Assembly (NCBI RefSeq): GCF_003751225.1
Contig: NZ_RJKE01000001.1
Coordinates: 5,704,001-5,768,000, forward strand
Reading direction: 5' to 3'
Origin: Actinocorallia herbida
GTDB lineage: Bacteria; Actinomycetota; Actinomycetes; Streptosporangiales; Streptosporangiaceae
DNA length: 64,000 nt
Shown one piece after another: positions 51,165 to 59,127 of the stretch; position 1 is the stretch's first letter, and every line of letters starts with the position of its first letter. The position numbers were made by a program, and so were the translations under genes. The notes under the pieces are model-generated. The model did no database searches. It was not told the origin of the DNA and saw only the letters and a list, made by a program, of their open reading frames with translations.

Positions 51165-51973
51165 CCGAAGCCCACGACCGCGGCCTCACCCATGACCTCT
51201 CGACCCTCCTCGCCCGCCGCGGCATGCTCACCTTCCTCGGCGGCGCGGTCCTCACCGGCCTCATCGGCTGCGCACCGGAGCCCCCCGCTTCTCTCCCGGC
51301 CACGCCCGCCCTCCCCGGAACACCTCCCCCACCGAACGACGGCGCCGAACCGTCCGCCGCAGGCGAGATCCCCGACGAGACCGCGGGCCCCTACCCCGCC
51401 GACGGTTCCAACGGCCCCGACATCCTCACCCGCTCCGGCATCGTCCGCTCCGACATCCGCACCAGCTTCGGCGGCTCCGTCGGCACAGCCGAAGGCATCC
51501 CCCTCACCCTCGAACTCACCCTCACCGACAGCGGCAGGCCGCTGGCAGGCGCCGCCGTCTACCTCTGGCACTGCGACCGCGAGGGCCGCTACTCGATGTA
51601 CTCCGAGGGCGTCACCGCCCAGAACTACCTCCGCGGCGTCCAGGAAGCCGACAAGAACGGCACCCTCGGCTTCACCACGATCTTCCCCGGCTGCTACCCG
51701 GGCCGCTGGCCCCACATCCACTTCGAGATCTACGCATCCCTGAACTCCGCCACGGCCCCCGCCACCCCCACCAAAATCACCCAGCTCGCTTTCCCCGAAG
51801 CGGTATGCGAAGCGGCCTACGCCACCACCGGCTACTCCGCCGCCGCCCAGAGCCTCCCCGGCATCACCCTGGAATCCGACACCATCTTCTCCGACGGCCA
51901 TGACCTCCAACTGGCGACCGTCACCGGCTCCGCGACCACGGGCTACAAAGCGACCCTGAACGTCCTCCTCTGA
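51161..51973 (+). CDS. Intradiol-dioxygenase-like lipoprotein
   Basis: A 270-residue exported protein with a twin-arginine-like N-region (LLARRGMLTFLGGAVLTGLI) and lipobox LIGCA. After a Pro-rich linker comes an intradiol dioxygenase fold: ETAGPYPADGSNGPDILTRS, LAGAAVYLWHCDREGRYSMY, NYLRGVQEADKNGTLGFTTI and CYPGRWPHIHFEIY. The Tyr/His iron ligands are recognisable (WHCD region, YPGRWPHIHF). Cytoplasmic relatives cleave catechols; extracellular members of this branch are poorly understood. Overlap with the kinase gene (ATGA) implies a common function. Confidence 0.88.
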   Translation: MTEAHDRGLTHDLSTLLARRGMLTFLGGAVLTGLIGCAPEPPASLPATPALPGTPPPPNDGAEPSAAGEIPDETAGPYPADGSNGPDILTRSGIVRSDIRTSFGGSVGTAEGIPLTLELTLTDSGRPLAGAAVYLWHCDREGRYSMYSEGVTAQNYLRGVQEADKNGTLGFTTIFPGCYPGRWPHIHFEIYASLNSATAPATPTKITQLAFPEAVCEAAYATTGYSAAAQSLPGITLESDTIFSDGHDLQLATVTGSATTGYKATLNVLL

Positions 51974-52380
51974 CACCCGCCCACGGGAAGATCCTGTACA
52001 CCCCGCGATCACGAAACGCTCCCTGCGGGAAGCCGTCCGGGCCGGAGGAGTCCGGATCAAGGTGCCCGATCCTGACGACCCGAAGCGGCTGTACGGCGAG
52101 TTCGCCGTCACCGGCGGCGGCCACGGCCGGTCGGAGTGGGACGGCCGGCGATCAACGGCACCTGGCCGCAGGCTGTCGTGCGAACATGCATCGTCCACCT
52201 GCTGCGCGACACGTTCCGCTACGTGCCCTGCCGGCACCGGCTCGCCGAAGCCCTCGAACCCGTCCGCACCGCGCCGACCGAAGCCGCCGCACTCGAGCGC
52301 TGGTGCGGCGTTGCTGGTCGCGTCGATCACGGGTGAGGCTCTCGGATCTAGCGGTTTCGCTGCACGCTCGATCCCGCTCA
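51974..52380 (+). pseudogene. IS256-family transposase fragment in degraded DNA
   Basis: At about 52150-52310 the frame TWPQAVVRTCIVHLLRDTFR, then EALEPVRTAPTEAAALER, is a central piece of an IS256 transposase (usual form VWPxTxVQTCIVHLLRNSFRY). Both ends are gone. From 51974 to 52140 another frame (GVRIKVPDPDDPKRLYGEFA) looks protein-like but I cannot assign it. Confidence 0.6.
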
Positions 52381-52395
52381 GGCGATGATCCCAGG

Positions 52396-52938
52396 GTGCG
52401 GACCCAGGATAAGAACCTGCTGCAAGGCGACTTCGGTGAAGCATGGCTTGAGGCGGTTGCAGCGGGATGTGGGATCCTCCACGGTCGGCCGACATCTCTC
52501 GACCTCCAGAAGGCCGATGTCTTCCTGTCATATCCAGGCGAGTTGAACGGCACGCGGAGCCCGTCCGTCCTCGTTCAGGTCAAGACGACGGACGGGGTTC
52601 GCAAGACTGCGAACGGCGACTTCAGCTACGACCTCGACGTCGATACCTATGAGGTCCTCCGCCAGAGCAACCACTCCATTCGTCGGATTCTGGCCGTGAT
52701 CGGGCTGTCGAAGGACGGAGAACGCATCCGATTGGGCAGGGACGGCACCCTGCTTGTCGGGCATGGCGTCTGGGTCTCCCTGGAAGGCCGGCCGGCCACG
52801 ATCAACCGTCAAACCCAGGTCGTATGCCTTCCAGCGAAGAACGCATTGGACGAAGATGGCTTGAAACGGATGTTGGGCACGTTCGGCGTCAGGACGTCGA
52901 CACCGGTACCCGATTTCAACGTTTGGGACCAGCTGTGA
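52396..52938 (+). CDS. DUF4365-domain protein, PD-(D/E)xK-like
   Basis: A 180-residue protein. GDFGEAWLEAVAAGCGILHG, LDLQKADVFLSYPGEL and SVLVQVKTTDGVR match DUF4365, a nuclease-like PD-(D/E)xK fold (acid in LQKADVFL, QVK as the D/ExK strand). Members occur often in defence islands and next to mobile elements. The start is GTG at 52396. The GC content of this gene and the next is visibly lower than that of the neighbours, a sign of transfer. It is followed within about 30 bases by its partner gene and then by a CRISPR relic. Confidence 0.75.
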   Translation: MRTQDKNLLQGDFGEAWLEAVAAGCGILHGRPTSLDLQKADVFLSYPGELNGTRSPSVLVQVKTTDGVRKTANGDFSYDLDVDTYEVLRQSNHSIRRILAVIGLSKDGERIRLGRDGTLLVGHGVWVSLEGRPATINRQTQVVCLPAKNALDEDGLKRMLGTFGVRTSTPVPDFNVWDQL

Positions 52939-52967
52939 ACATGTCAGACGATCGCGAGAGGGACGCC

Positions 52968-54107
52968 ATGTCCGCGCCTGGCCTGGAGGAGATGACCAGG
53001 TACCTGCGTAGCGCAGGCTGGACGCTTGCAGACGAAGATCAGCGGACCACTCTGTGGCGACCCCGCAGTCCCGACGCCGACGACCTCCAGCTCGTGCTTC
53101 CCGTCCGCGAGAACGTGGTCGATTTCTCCGACCGCATTCAAGAGGCTCTGAAGGTTCTCGCCTACAGCGAGCGCCGGCTGCCCCGCGAGGTCATCGACGA
53201 CATCGTGATCGGCGGTGCCGATAGCATCGCCGTCCGCCTTACCCCGGATCTACCTCCCGGGGAGGCGCCACTGGAACTCGCCTTCGCGGCCATCAACGCG
53301 CTGCGCGCGCTAGTGGTCGCCTCCGCCTCAGCAGCTGCCGGCGCTTCAGCACTGGTCCTGCCCAATCGCCGCTCCCAAAGAGCCGAGACCTTCGCCGCCA
53401 AGGCCCGATTCTCCACCCAGCCGGGAAGCTTCGTACTCTGCCTGTCCCTCCCCTTGGAGGACGGCTACCCAGAGCCTCAAACCCGATGTGAGCTCGCCGG
53501 GCAAGAAGAGCTCACGCTCGCTCTTCGGGATCCATTCGGCCGTCGAGTCTCCCAGCGCATGCTGTCCGCAGCCCGCCAAGCGCAGCACCTGGCGTCCAAA
53601 GTTTCAGAGGGATCTGAGCAGATAGCAGCCTTCGCTGAGCGCCCAGTCGCGAACGCCACAGAGCTCGCGGCGCTGTCTGCCCTCGGCGGGCCCGAACATG
53701 ACAGCTACCAAGTCAGATTCGTGCTCTCACCGCGCTCGGGAACCACACGAGCTCCAGACCTGTTCAGGATCACACCAGGTCAGCAGCGAATCCTCAAGGA
53801 AGCCTCCGAGTACCTGCGAACGAGGCAACCCCGAACCGGAGTCACCGTCACTGGGCATGTCATCCGACTGGCCAGAGACAACGGACCAGGCCCCGGCGAG
53901 GTCGTCATCCACGGAGTCGACGACGACACCGGCATCGCACGGAGAGTGCGTGTCGAGCTCATCCGTGAGGACTACACCAGAGCCCTCCGAGCACACGACC
54001 AAGGACTGCGCGTCACAGCGACCGGGGACCTCGACATCCGTGGCAACCGCCGCTACTTGCGCCACCTCACTTCCTTCTCAGTCCTGTCGGGCATCGACGA
54101 AGACTGA
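52968..54107 (+). CDS. Uncharacterised partner of the DUF4365 gene
   Basis: A 379-residue soluble protein that I do not recognise. The N-terminus (LEEMTRYLRSAGWTLADEDQ, then RTTLWRPRSPDADDLQLVLP) resembles a small domain found in other uncharacterised actinomycete proteins. The C-terminal third is beta-rich (GVTVTGHVIRLARDNGPGPG, RRVRVELIREDYTRALRAHD). ATG at 52968 follows GAGAGG; GTG at 52935, overlapping the previous stop, and ATG at 52941 are alternatives. Tight linkage and the shared lower GC suggest a two-gene module with the DUF4365 protein. Defence is a guess based on the family and the neighbouring CRISPR repeats. Confidence 0.7.
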   Translation: MSAPGLEEMTRYLRSAGWTLADEDQRTTLWRPRSPDADDLQLVLPVRENVVDFSDRIQEALKVLAYSERRLPREVIDDIVIGGADSIAVRLTPDLPPGEAPLELAFAAINALRALVVASASAAAGASALVLPNRRSQRAETFAAKARFSTQPGSFVLCLSLPLEDGYPEPQTRCELAGQEELTLALRDPFGRRVSQRMLSAARQAQHLASKVSEGSEQIAAFAERPVANATELAALSALGGPEHDSYQVRFVLSPRSGTTRAPDLFRITPGQQRILKEASEYLRTRQPRTGVTVTGHVIRLARDNGPGPGEVVIHGVDDDTGIARRVRVELIREDYTRALRAHDQGLRVTATGDLDIRGNRRYLRHLTSFSVLSGIDED

Positions 54108-54126
54108 TGATGGCTGCCGCATCGAA

Positions 54127-54216
54127 AGACCATCCCAGCACGCGGGGGTGGTCCCTGGTAGCGGTAGACGGCCACGTCAGCCGATCCGTGCTCCCCGCGC
54201 ACGCGGGGGTGGTCCC
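54127..54216 (+). CRISPR. Minimal type I-E CRISPR relic (two repeats, one spacer)
   Basis: The complete 29-base repeat at 54188-54216 begins GTGCTCCCCGCGCACGCGGG and ends GGTGGTCCC, matching the actinobacterial type I-E consensus. A second repeat at 54127-54155 shares the last 18 bases but has a diverged 5' half, as terminal repeats often do. The spacer at 54156-54187 is 32 bases, the type I-E length. No third repeat follows and no cas gene lies in the window. Confidence 0.75.
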
Positions 54217-54316
54217 GTCCGGGTCTGTTCAGCGAAGGCGATGCTGGTCGAAGTCCCTGCCGATGCTCCGGATGAGGGCTGGAACCTCGGGGCCTGATCG
54301 ACCCGGAGGTGTTGTC

Positions 54317-55228
54317 TCAGCCGCTGCTCGTGGGAAGGCGGTCGAGGACGTTCCGGATCGCGGGGTCCTGTGCGGTTCCTGACCGGTACAGGGCGTGGAT
54401 GCTGCGGTGCACGGGGACGCGCAGGGGGTGGACGCTGAGGTCCGGGCGGTGCGGTGGCAGGGCCATGTGCGGGATGAGGGCGACGCCCGCGCCGCGGCTG
54501 GCCAGGGCGGACAGGACGGCGAAGTCGCCGGCCACGGCCGCGGCCTTGGGGGCGAAACCGGCGGCGCCGCACGCGCGCTGGGTCATCTCGTGGCAGGCCG
54601 TGCGGGTGTCGGGGAGCAGCCAGAGGGCGTCGGCGAAGTCGCGCAGGTCCGCCGGGTCGCCTGGGAAGAGGTGGTGCCTGGCGGCGTCCGCCGGGTGCAT
54701 GACGAGGTGGACCGGTTCGTCGAAGAGGGCGCGCCGTTCGCAGCCGGGCGGCAGGGGGCGCGGGAGCAGGCTGTAGGAGTGGGTGATGGCGAGGTCGGCC
54801 TGGCGTTGCAGGAGCGCGGCTTCGGCGGCGGGGGGTTCGTGTTCGGTGAGGTGCAGGACGGGGTCCCGGGGGTCCGGTGCGGTGCCGGGGGCCGGCCACA
54901 GGCCGGCGACGAGGGTGCGGGCGGCGGAGGCGAACGCCGCGATGCGGACGGTGCCGTGTCCGCCTCCGCGCAGCGCCGCCAGGTCCGACTCCGCCGCGGC
55001 GAGGCTGCCGAGGACGATCCGCGCGTGGTCGACGAGGCGCTGTCCGGCGGCGGTGAGGTGCAGGGTCCGTCCCCGCTTCTCCAGGATCTGCAGGCCGGCT
55101 TCCCGTTCCAGCGCGGCCAGCTGCTGGGAGACGGCCGGTCCGGTGAGGTGGAGGACCTCGGCGGTGGCCGCGACGGTTCCCTGAGCGGCGAACTCGGCCA
55201 GCACGCGGAGGCGGCGAACATCCAACAA
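54317..55228 (-). CDS. LysR-family regulator
   Basis: A 303-residue regulator. The N-terminal winged HTH is LRVLAEFAAQGTVAATAEVL, then HLTGPAVSQQLAALEREAGL. The effector domain (ADLAITHSYSLLPRPLPPGC, SALASRGAGVALIPHMALPP) is complete. The start is TTG at 55228. It is divergent from an EamA exporter, with an ATCCATT/AATGGAT dyad between them, so it most likely controls that exporter in response to its substrate. Confidence 0.92.
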   Translation of the reverse strand: MLDVRRLRVLAEFAAQGTVAATAEVLHLTGPAVSQQLAALEREAGLQILEKRGRTLHLTAAGQRLVDHARIVLGSLAAAESDLAALRGGGHGTVRIAAFASAARTLVAGLWPAPGTAPDPRDPVLHLTEHEPPAAEAALLQRQADLAITHSYSLLPRPLPPGCERRALFDEPVHLVMHPADAARHHLFPGDPADLRDFADALWLLPDTRTACHEMTQRACGAAGFAPKAAAVAGDFAVLSALASRGAGVALIPHMALPPHRPDLSVHPLRVPVHRSIHALYRSGTAQDPAIRNVLDRLPTSSG

Positions 55229-55233
55229 GAAAG

Positions 55234-55279
55234 ATCCATTTAAGTTTAGAGGAATAAAAGGTAACTAGACCTAATGGAT
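55234..55279. promoter_or_regulatory. Dyad in the LysR/EamA divergent promoter
   Basis: ATCCATT (55234-55240) and AATGGAT (55273-55279) are inverted copies, the right one close to the EamA start. The intervening DNA is strikingly AT-rich. The arrangement fits a LysR recognition site plus activation site. Confidence 0.5.
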
Positions 55280-55301
55280 TCTACCCGGCAAGCTCGATGG
55301 G

Positions 55302-56300
55302 GTGAAGTTCGACAAGACCCTGCTCGCCCTGGCCGCCACCGTGCTGCTGTGGGCCTCCGCCTTCCCCGCGATCCGGGTGGCCCTGGACGGTCTCGGGCCG
55401 GCCCAGTTGTCCCTCCTGCGTCTCGCCGTGGCTTCCGCCGCCCTGGCGGCCGCCGCCCCCGTGCTGAAAGTGAGACGCCCCGCCCGCGCGGACCTCTGGC
55501 GCATCGCCGTGATCGGCGTGACCGGGATGAGCGCCTACCAACTGCTCCTGAACTGGGGCGAGGTCCATGTGCCCGCCGGTACCGCCAGCCTGATCGTGGC
55601 CGCCGTCCCCGCGATGAGCGCCCTGCTGGCCGTGTGCTTCGCCGGGGAGCGGCTCACCCGGGCCAAGGCCGGAGGATCACTGGTCGCGCTCACCGGCGCG
55701 GTGCTCATCGCGGTGTCCGGCAAGGAGCACGGGTACACCGCGGCAGCCTGGGCCGTCCTCGGCGCGGCCCTCAGCCAGGCCGTCTACCACCTCACGATCA
55801 AGCCCCTGCTCCGGCGTCACACCGGGCTGGAAGTCGCCGCCTACGCCACCTGGGCCGGCACGGCCCTGCTCGTCCCACTCGCCCCCAGCACCTTCCGGGC
55901 CCTTCTCGACGCCCCGGCCGGATCGACCGCCGCCGCCGTCTACCTCGGCCTTCTGCCCTCGGCCGCGGGCTTCGTCGCGTGGGGGTACGCCGTCGCGCGG
56001 CTCAGCATCACCACCGCCACCGCGGCCCTCTACCTCGTTCCCGTCGCCACCCTGGGCATCTCCTACCTCTGGCTCGGCGAACACCCCCGGCCGGCAGCGG
56101 TCATCGGCGGACTCGTCATCATCGCCGGTCTCCTCCTCCTCAACAAGCGCCCCCACCCGACCGCTCCTGAACCGCCCGCCCCGCCCGGCCTCCCCGGGCA
56201 TCAGGTCGACGCAGCCCGCCACCGGCAGACCGAGAGCCGCTCGCCCCTGACAGAGCCGTCGCCGGGGCCGACCGCGGCGGCGAGTCAGGGCCGAACGTGA
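55302..56300 (+). CDS. EamA/DMT-family transporter
   Basis: A 332-residue membrane protein with ten hydrophobic helices in two EamA repeats: TLLALAATVLLWASAFPAIR at the N-terminus, then AAVPAMSALLAVCFAGERLT, and in the second half LVPVATLGISYLWLGEHPRP. A polar tail of about 45 residues follows. The start is GTG at 55302. The divergent LysR gene probably regulates it; it is likely an exporter of amino acids or similar metabolites. The stop overlaps the start of the DUF2000 gene. Confidence 0.9.
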   Translation: MKFDKTLLALAATVLLWASAFPAIRVALDGLGPAQLSLLRLAVASAALAAAAPVLKVRRPARADLWRIAVIGVTGMSAYQLLLNWGEVHVPAGTASLIVAAVPAMSALLAVCFAGERLTRAKAGGSLVALTGAVLIAVSGKEHGYTAAAWAVLGAALSQAVYHLTIKPLLRRHTGLEVAAYATWAGTALLVPLAPSTFRALLDAPAGSTAAAVYLGLLPSAAGFVAWGYAVARLSITTATAALYLVPVATLGISYLWLGEHPRPAAVIGGLVIIAGLLLLNKRPHPTAPEPPAPPGLPGHQVDAARHRQTESRSPLTEPSPGPTAAASQGRT

Positions 56301-56824
56301 CGACGGCGGCGAAGCCCGATAGAACAGTAGATGAAGATCGGCTAGATCAAGATGAGGAACGTTTGCACGGCATCGAGGAACCCCAGTCAGTGGACCAGCC
56401 TTACGACTACCGGGCCAACAAGGCGGTAGTGGTGCTCGCCTCGACGTTGAGCGCCGGGGTGGCGCTCAACGTCACCGGCCACCTGTGCGCCTCGCTCGGC
56501 GCACACGCCGACCGGGACCTGATGGGCCGTCGTTGGCTCGTGGACGCCAGCGGGGTGCGGCACGCGGGGATCTCGAAGTACCCCGTGATCGCCACCAAGG
56601 TGAAACCCGCGCGACTGCGCCGACTGCTGGAAGAAGCCAGGAACGAACCGTCGCTCTTCATCGCGGACTATCCCCAGCAGATGCTGGACACCGGGCACGA
56701 CGACGACCTCGCCAAAGCGCTGGAGGCGACGCCGGAGGAATCGATCAGTTACCTGGGCGCCCTCATCTACGGTGCGACCTCAGCCGTCGACGCGCTGACC
56801 GGGAAGTTCATGCTCTGGACTTAG
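56297..56824 (+). CDS. DUF2000-family protein
   Basis: A 175-residue protein. The core (NKAVVVLASTLSAGVALNVT, then GHLCASLGAHADRDLMGRRW and DASGVRHAGISKYPVIATKV) is typical of DUF2000, a family structurally like peptidyl-tRNA hydrolase 2, often found beside EamA-type exporters and LysR regulators. The start is uncertain: GTG at 56297 overlaps the EamA stop but gives an unusual acidic N-terminus of 30 residues; a later TTG or GTG is possible. Its biochemical function is unknown. Confidence 0.8.
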   Translation: MTTAAKPDRTVDEDRLDQDEERLHGIEEPQSVDQPYDYRANKAVVVLASTLSAGVALNVTGHLCASLGAHADRDLMGRRWLVDASGVRHAGISKYPVIATKVKPARLRRLLEEARNEPSLFIADYPQQMLDTGHDDDLAKALEATPEESISYLGALIYGATSAVDALTGKFMLWT

Positions 56825-56975
56825 GTCGTCCCGGAAACGACCGTTCCGTAGAGGCGGGGCTTGCCGAGCGATGCCGCCTGCGCCACGTCACCGGTCAGAC
56901 GACATTCACGGCGGGTGGTACAGTTTTGGTGGAAGTGACGTTCTGGTCGCTTACGGAGATGAGAGAGGTGAGTTG

Positions 56976-57044
56976 ATGTCTGTCGTGGAGACGACCGCTG
57001 TGCGCGGCGCCCGGACCATCCTCACCTTCCGGGTCTCTGCCTGA
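56976..57044 (+). CDS. Leader peptide upstream of rsgA
   Basis: A 22-codon open frame (beginning MSVVETTAVRGA, ending TFRVSA) preceded by a good ribosome site (GAGAGAGGTGAG). It is too short to be found by routine gene calling. It sits between a TACAGT promoter-like element (about 56921) and rsgA, and its fourth to sixth codons pair with the rsgA start region. I read it as a regulatory leader peptide. Confidence 0.5.
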   Translation: MSVVETTAVRGARTILTFRVSA

Positions 57045-57125
57045 CCTTCGCCTGCCTTCCTCCCTGAGGGGAGTGGTTCCGGCACGGCCGCCGTCCGGCG
57101 AGGCCCCCTTTCAAGGGTCTCCACG
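56984..57125 (+). promoter_or_regulatory. Attenuator-like RNA pairing across the rsgA leader
   Basis: CGTGGAGAC (56984-56992, inside the leader peptide gene) is exactly complementary to GTCTCCACG (57117-57125), which ends at the rsgA start codon. The AAGGG ribosome site (57113-57117) can alternatively pair with CCCTT just before it. Ribosome movement or stalling on the leader would change which structure forms, as in translational attenuation. Confidence 0.45.
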
Positions 57126-58232
57126 TTGTTTCATCAACCCACTTCACACCAACCTTCTTCTTCCCCCACGCGCGTTCTGACACTGGCCGACTACGGCTGG
57201 GACTCCGAACGTGAGCGTTCCTTCACCCTGTCGCGGGCCGCCGGACTGGTGCCGGGCCGTGTGGTGCGGGCCGAGCGCGGCCTGTGCGACGTCGTCGCCG
57301 AGACCGGGCCCGTCCGCGCGGCGGTCGTCCCGGGCGGCGGTGATCGGCTGACGCCGTGCACCGGCGACTGGGTCGCCGTCCGTCCGGGCACCGAGGCGTC
57401 CTCCGCCACCGTGGTCGAGGTTCTGGAGCGCCGGACCGCCGTGGTCCGCTCCACGGCCTCGCGCGATTCCCAAGGCCAGGTACTGGCCGCGAACGTCGAC
57501 ACCGTGGCGGTGACCGTCTCGCTCGCCGGCCCGCTCAGGCACGGGCGGATCGAGCGGATGCTCGCTTTGGCCTGGAAGAGCGGCGCCATGCCCGTGGTGG
57601 TGCTCACCAAGGCCGACCGTTCCGCCGACGCCGCATCGGCGGCGGCCGAGGTGGCCGCGGTGGCCCCGGGGGTGGAGGTGCTGATCACCAGCGCCGCCAC
57701 CGGCGAGGGCCTTGACGTCCTCGACGCGGTCCTGTCGGGCACGGTCGTCCTGCTCGGGCCTTCGGGAGCGGGCAAGTCCACCCTCGGCAACCGTCTGCTG
57801 GGCGAGGACCGCCTGGCCACCGGCGCGGTACGCGACGGCGACGGAAAGGGCCGCCACACCACCGCGTGGCGGGAGCTGCTGCCCCTTCCCCACGGCGGGG
57901 TCCTGCTGGACACCCCGGGCCTGCGCGGCGTGGGCCTGCACGATGCCGACGAGGGCCTTGACCAGGCCTTCGCCGAGATCACCGAGCTGGCGCAGGGTTG
58001 CCGCTTCGCCGACTGCGCCCACGCCACCGAACCGGGCTGCGCCGTCCTGGCGGCCGTCGAGGACGGCCTTCTCACCCGGCGACGACTCGACAGCTACCAC
58101 CGGCTTCAGCGCGAGAACACCCACGCCGCCTCCCGCACCGACGCGCGGCTGCGCGCGGAGCTGGAGCGGCCGAAGAAGCAGGGCGCGCGCCTGCGCCGCG
58201 CCATCAAGCAGTCCCCGAACTTCAAGGCATGA
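57126..58232 (+). CDS. rsgA: Ribosome small-subunit-dependent GTPase RsgA
   Basis: A 368-residue circularly permuted GTPase that acts in late 30S subunit assembly. Order of motifs: an OB-fold (about 35-110), G4 (VVLTKAD), G5 (ITSAATGEG), G1 P-loop (GPSGAGKSTLGN), G3 (DTPGLRG). The C-terminal zinc motif follows (CRFADCAHATEPGCAVLAAV, then Cys/His ligands). The start is TTG, eight bases after AAGGG, and is preceded by a leader peptide and potential RNA switch. It overlaps a methyltransferase gene downstream. The N-terminal extension (LTLADYGWDSERERSF) is typical of the second actinomycete RsgA type. Confidence 0.93.
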   Translation: MFHQPTSHQPSSSPTRVLTLADYGWDSERERSFTLSRAAGLVPGRVVRAERGLCDVVAETGPVRAAVVPGGGDRLTPCTGDWVAVRPGTEASSATVVEVLERRTAVVRSTASRDSQGQVLAANVDTVAVTVSLAGPLRHGRIERMLALAWKSGAMPVVVLTKADRSADAASAAAEVAAVAPGVEVLITSAATGEGLDVLDAVLSGTVVLLGPSGAGKSTLGNRLLGEDRLATGAVRDGDGKGRHTTAWRELLPLPHGGVLLDTPGLRGVGLHDADEGLDQAFAEITELAQGCRFADCAHATEPGCAVLAAVEDGLLTRRRLDSYHRLQRENTHAASRTDARLRAELERPKKQGARLRRAIKQSPNFKA

Positions 58233-58249
58233 CGGAAAGGAATCTGGTC

Positions 58250-58996
58250 ATGGACCTTCCCCGTATCTTCACCATCCGCGAGAGCGGCCACCGCATCCAC
58301 GACCCGCTGACGCCCGAGAAGCTCGCCGCCTTCGGCGCGGCCCTGCGCCTCGCCCCCGGCACCCGCGTGCTCGACCTGGCCAGCGGCTCGGGCGAAATGC
58401 TGTGCACCTGGGCGCGCGACCTGGGCTTCACCGGCCTCGGGGTCGACATCAGCACGCTGTTCACCGAGCAGGCCCAGGCCCGCGCCGCCGAACTCGGCGT
58501 CGCCGACAGGGTCGAGTTCGTGCACGGCGACGCCGCCGGACACGTCGCCGACGAGCCCGTCGACCTGGCCTGCTGCGTCGGCGCCGCCTGGATCGGAAAC
58601 GGCGTCGCAGGAACGGTCGATCTGCTCGACCGCAGCCTCCGCCCCGGCGGCATGATGCTGATCGGCGAGCCCTACTGGCGTCGGACCCCTCCGGACGAGG
58701 AGACCGCGAAAGCCTGCCACGCCACCGCCATCGCCGACTTCCTGCCCCTGCACGGCCTGATCGGGCAGTTCGGCGACCTCGGCTACGACGTCGTGGAGAT
58801 GATGCTGGCCGACCAGGACAGCTGGGACCGCTACACCGCGGCCCAGTGGCTCAGCATGCGCCGCTGGCTCGACCAGAACCCCGACGACGACATGGCCGCC
58901 GAGGTACGGGACGAACTCGCCAACGAGCCCGCCCGCTACACGCGCTACCTGCGTGAGTACCTCGGCTGGGGAGTCTTCGCCCTCATGAAGCGCTGA
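58250..58996 (+). CDS. Class I SAM-dependent methyltransferase
   Basis: A 248-residue Rossmann methyltransferase. LDLASGSGEMLCTWARDLGF is motif I, GVDISTLFTEQA motif II, VEFVHGDAAGH and DLACCVGAAWIGNG the later motifs. MDLPRIFTIRESGHRIHDP is the usual N-terminus of this clade, so I start at 58250, with AAAGGA upstream; an ATG at 58229 overlapping the rsgA stop would add seven residues. It is in the rsgA operon and probably shares its leader control. Members methylate small molecules or, in some cases, rRNA; neither is shown. Confidence 0.88.
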   Translation: MDLPRIFTIRESGHRIHDPLTPEKLAAFGAALRLAPGTRVLDLASGSGEMLCTWARDLGFTGLGVDISTLFTEQAQARAAELGVADRVEFVHGDAAGHVADEPVDLACCVGAAWIGNGVAGTVDLLDRSLRPGGMMLIGEPYWRRTPPDEETAKACHATAIADFLPLHGLIGQFGDLGYDVVEMMLADQDSWDRYTAAQWLSMRRWLDQNPDDDMAAEVRDELANEPARYTRYLREYLGWGVFALMKR

Positions 58997-59078
58997 CGCT
59001 CCCGGCCCGCGCGGGCCGACCCGTCTCATCACGGAGTCGGTACCGGCGCCACCCCGGGGCTTGAGCAGCAATAGGGAT

Positions 59079-59127
59079 GGCCAGTCACGTTGAGGAGCCC
59101 GGCGTGCGCCTCCCACCGTGACTGGCC
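59079..59127 (+). terminator. Hairpin downstream of the methyltransferase
   Basis: GGCCAGTCACG (59079-59089) and CGTGACTGGCC (59117-59127) are exact complements with a 27-base loop, 83 bases after the stop. It probably ends the rsgA operon, or marks an old mobile-element end. Confidence 0.45.

Noticed and set aside
54217-54300. Second spacer and third CRISPR repeat
   Set aside because: No sequence resembling the 29-base repeat follows at the expected distance.
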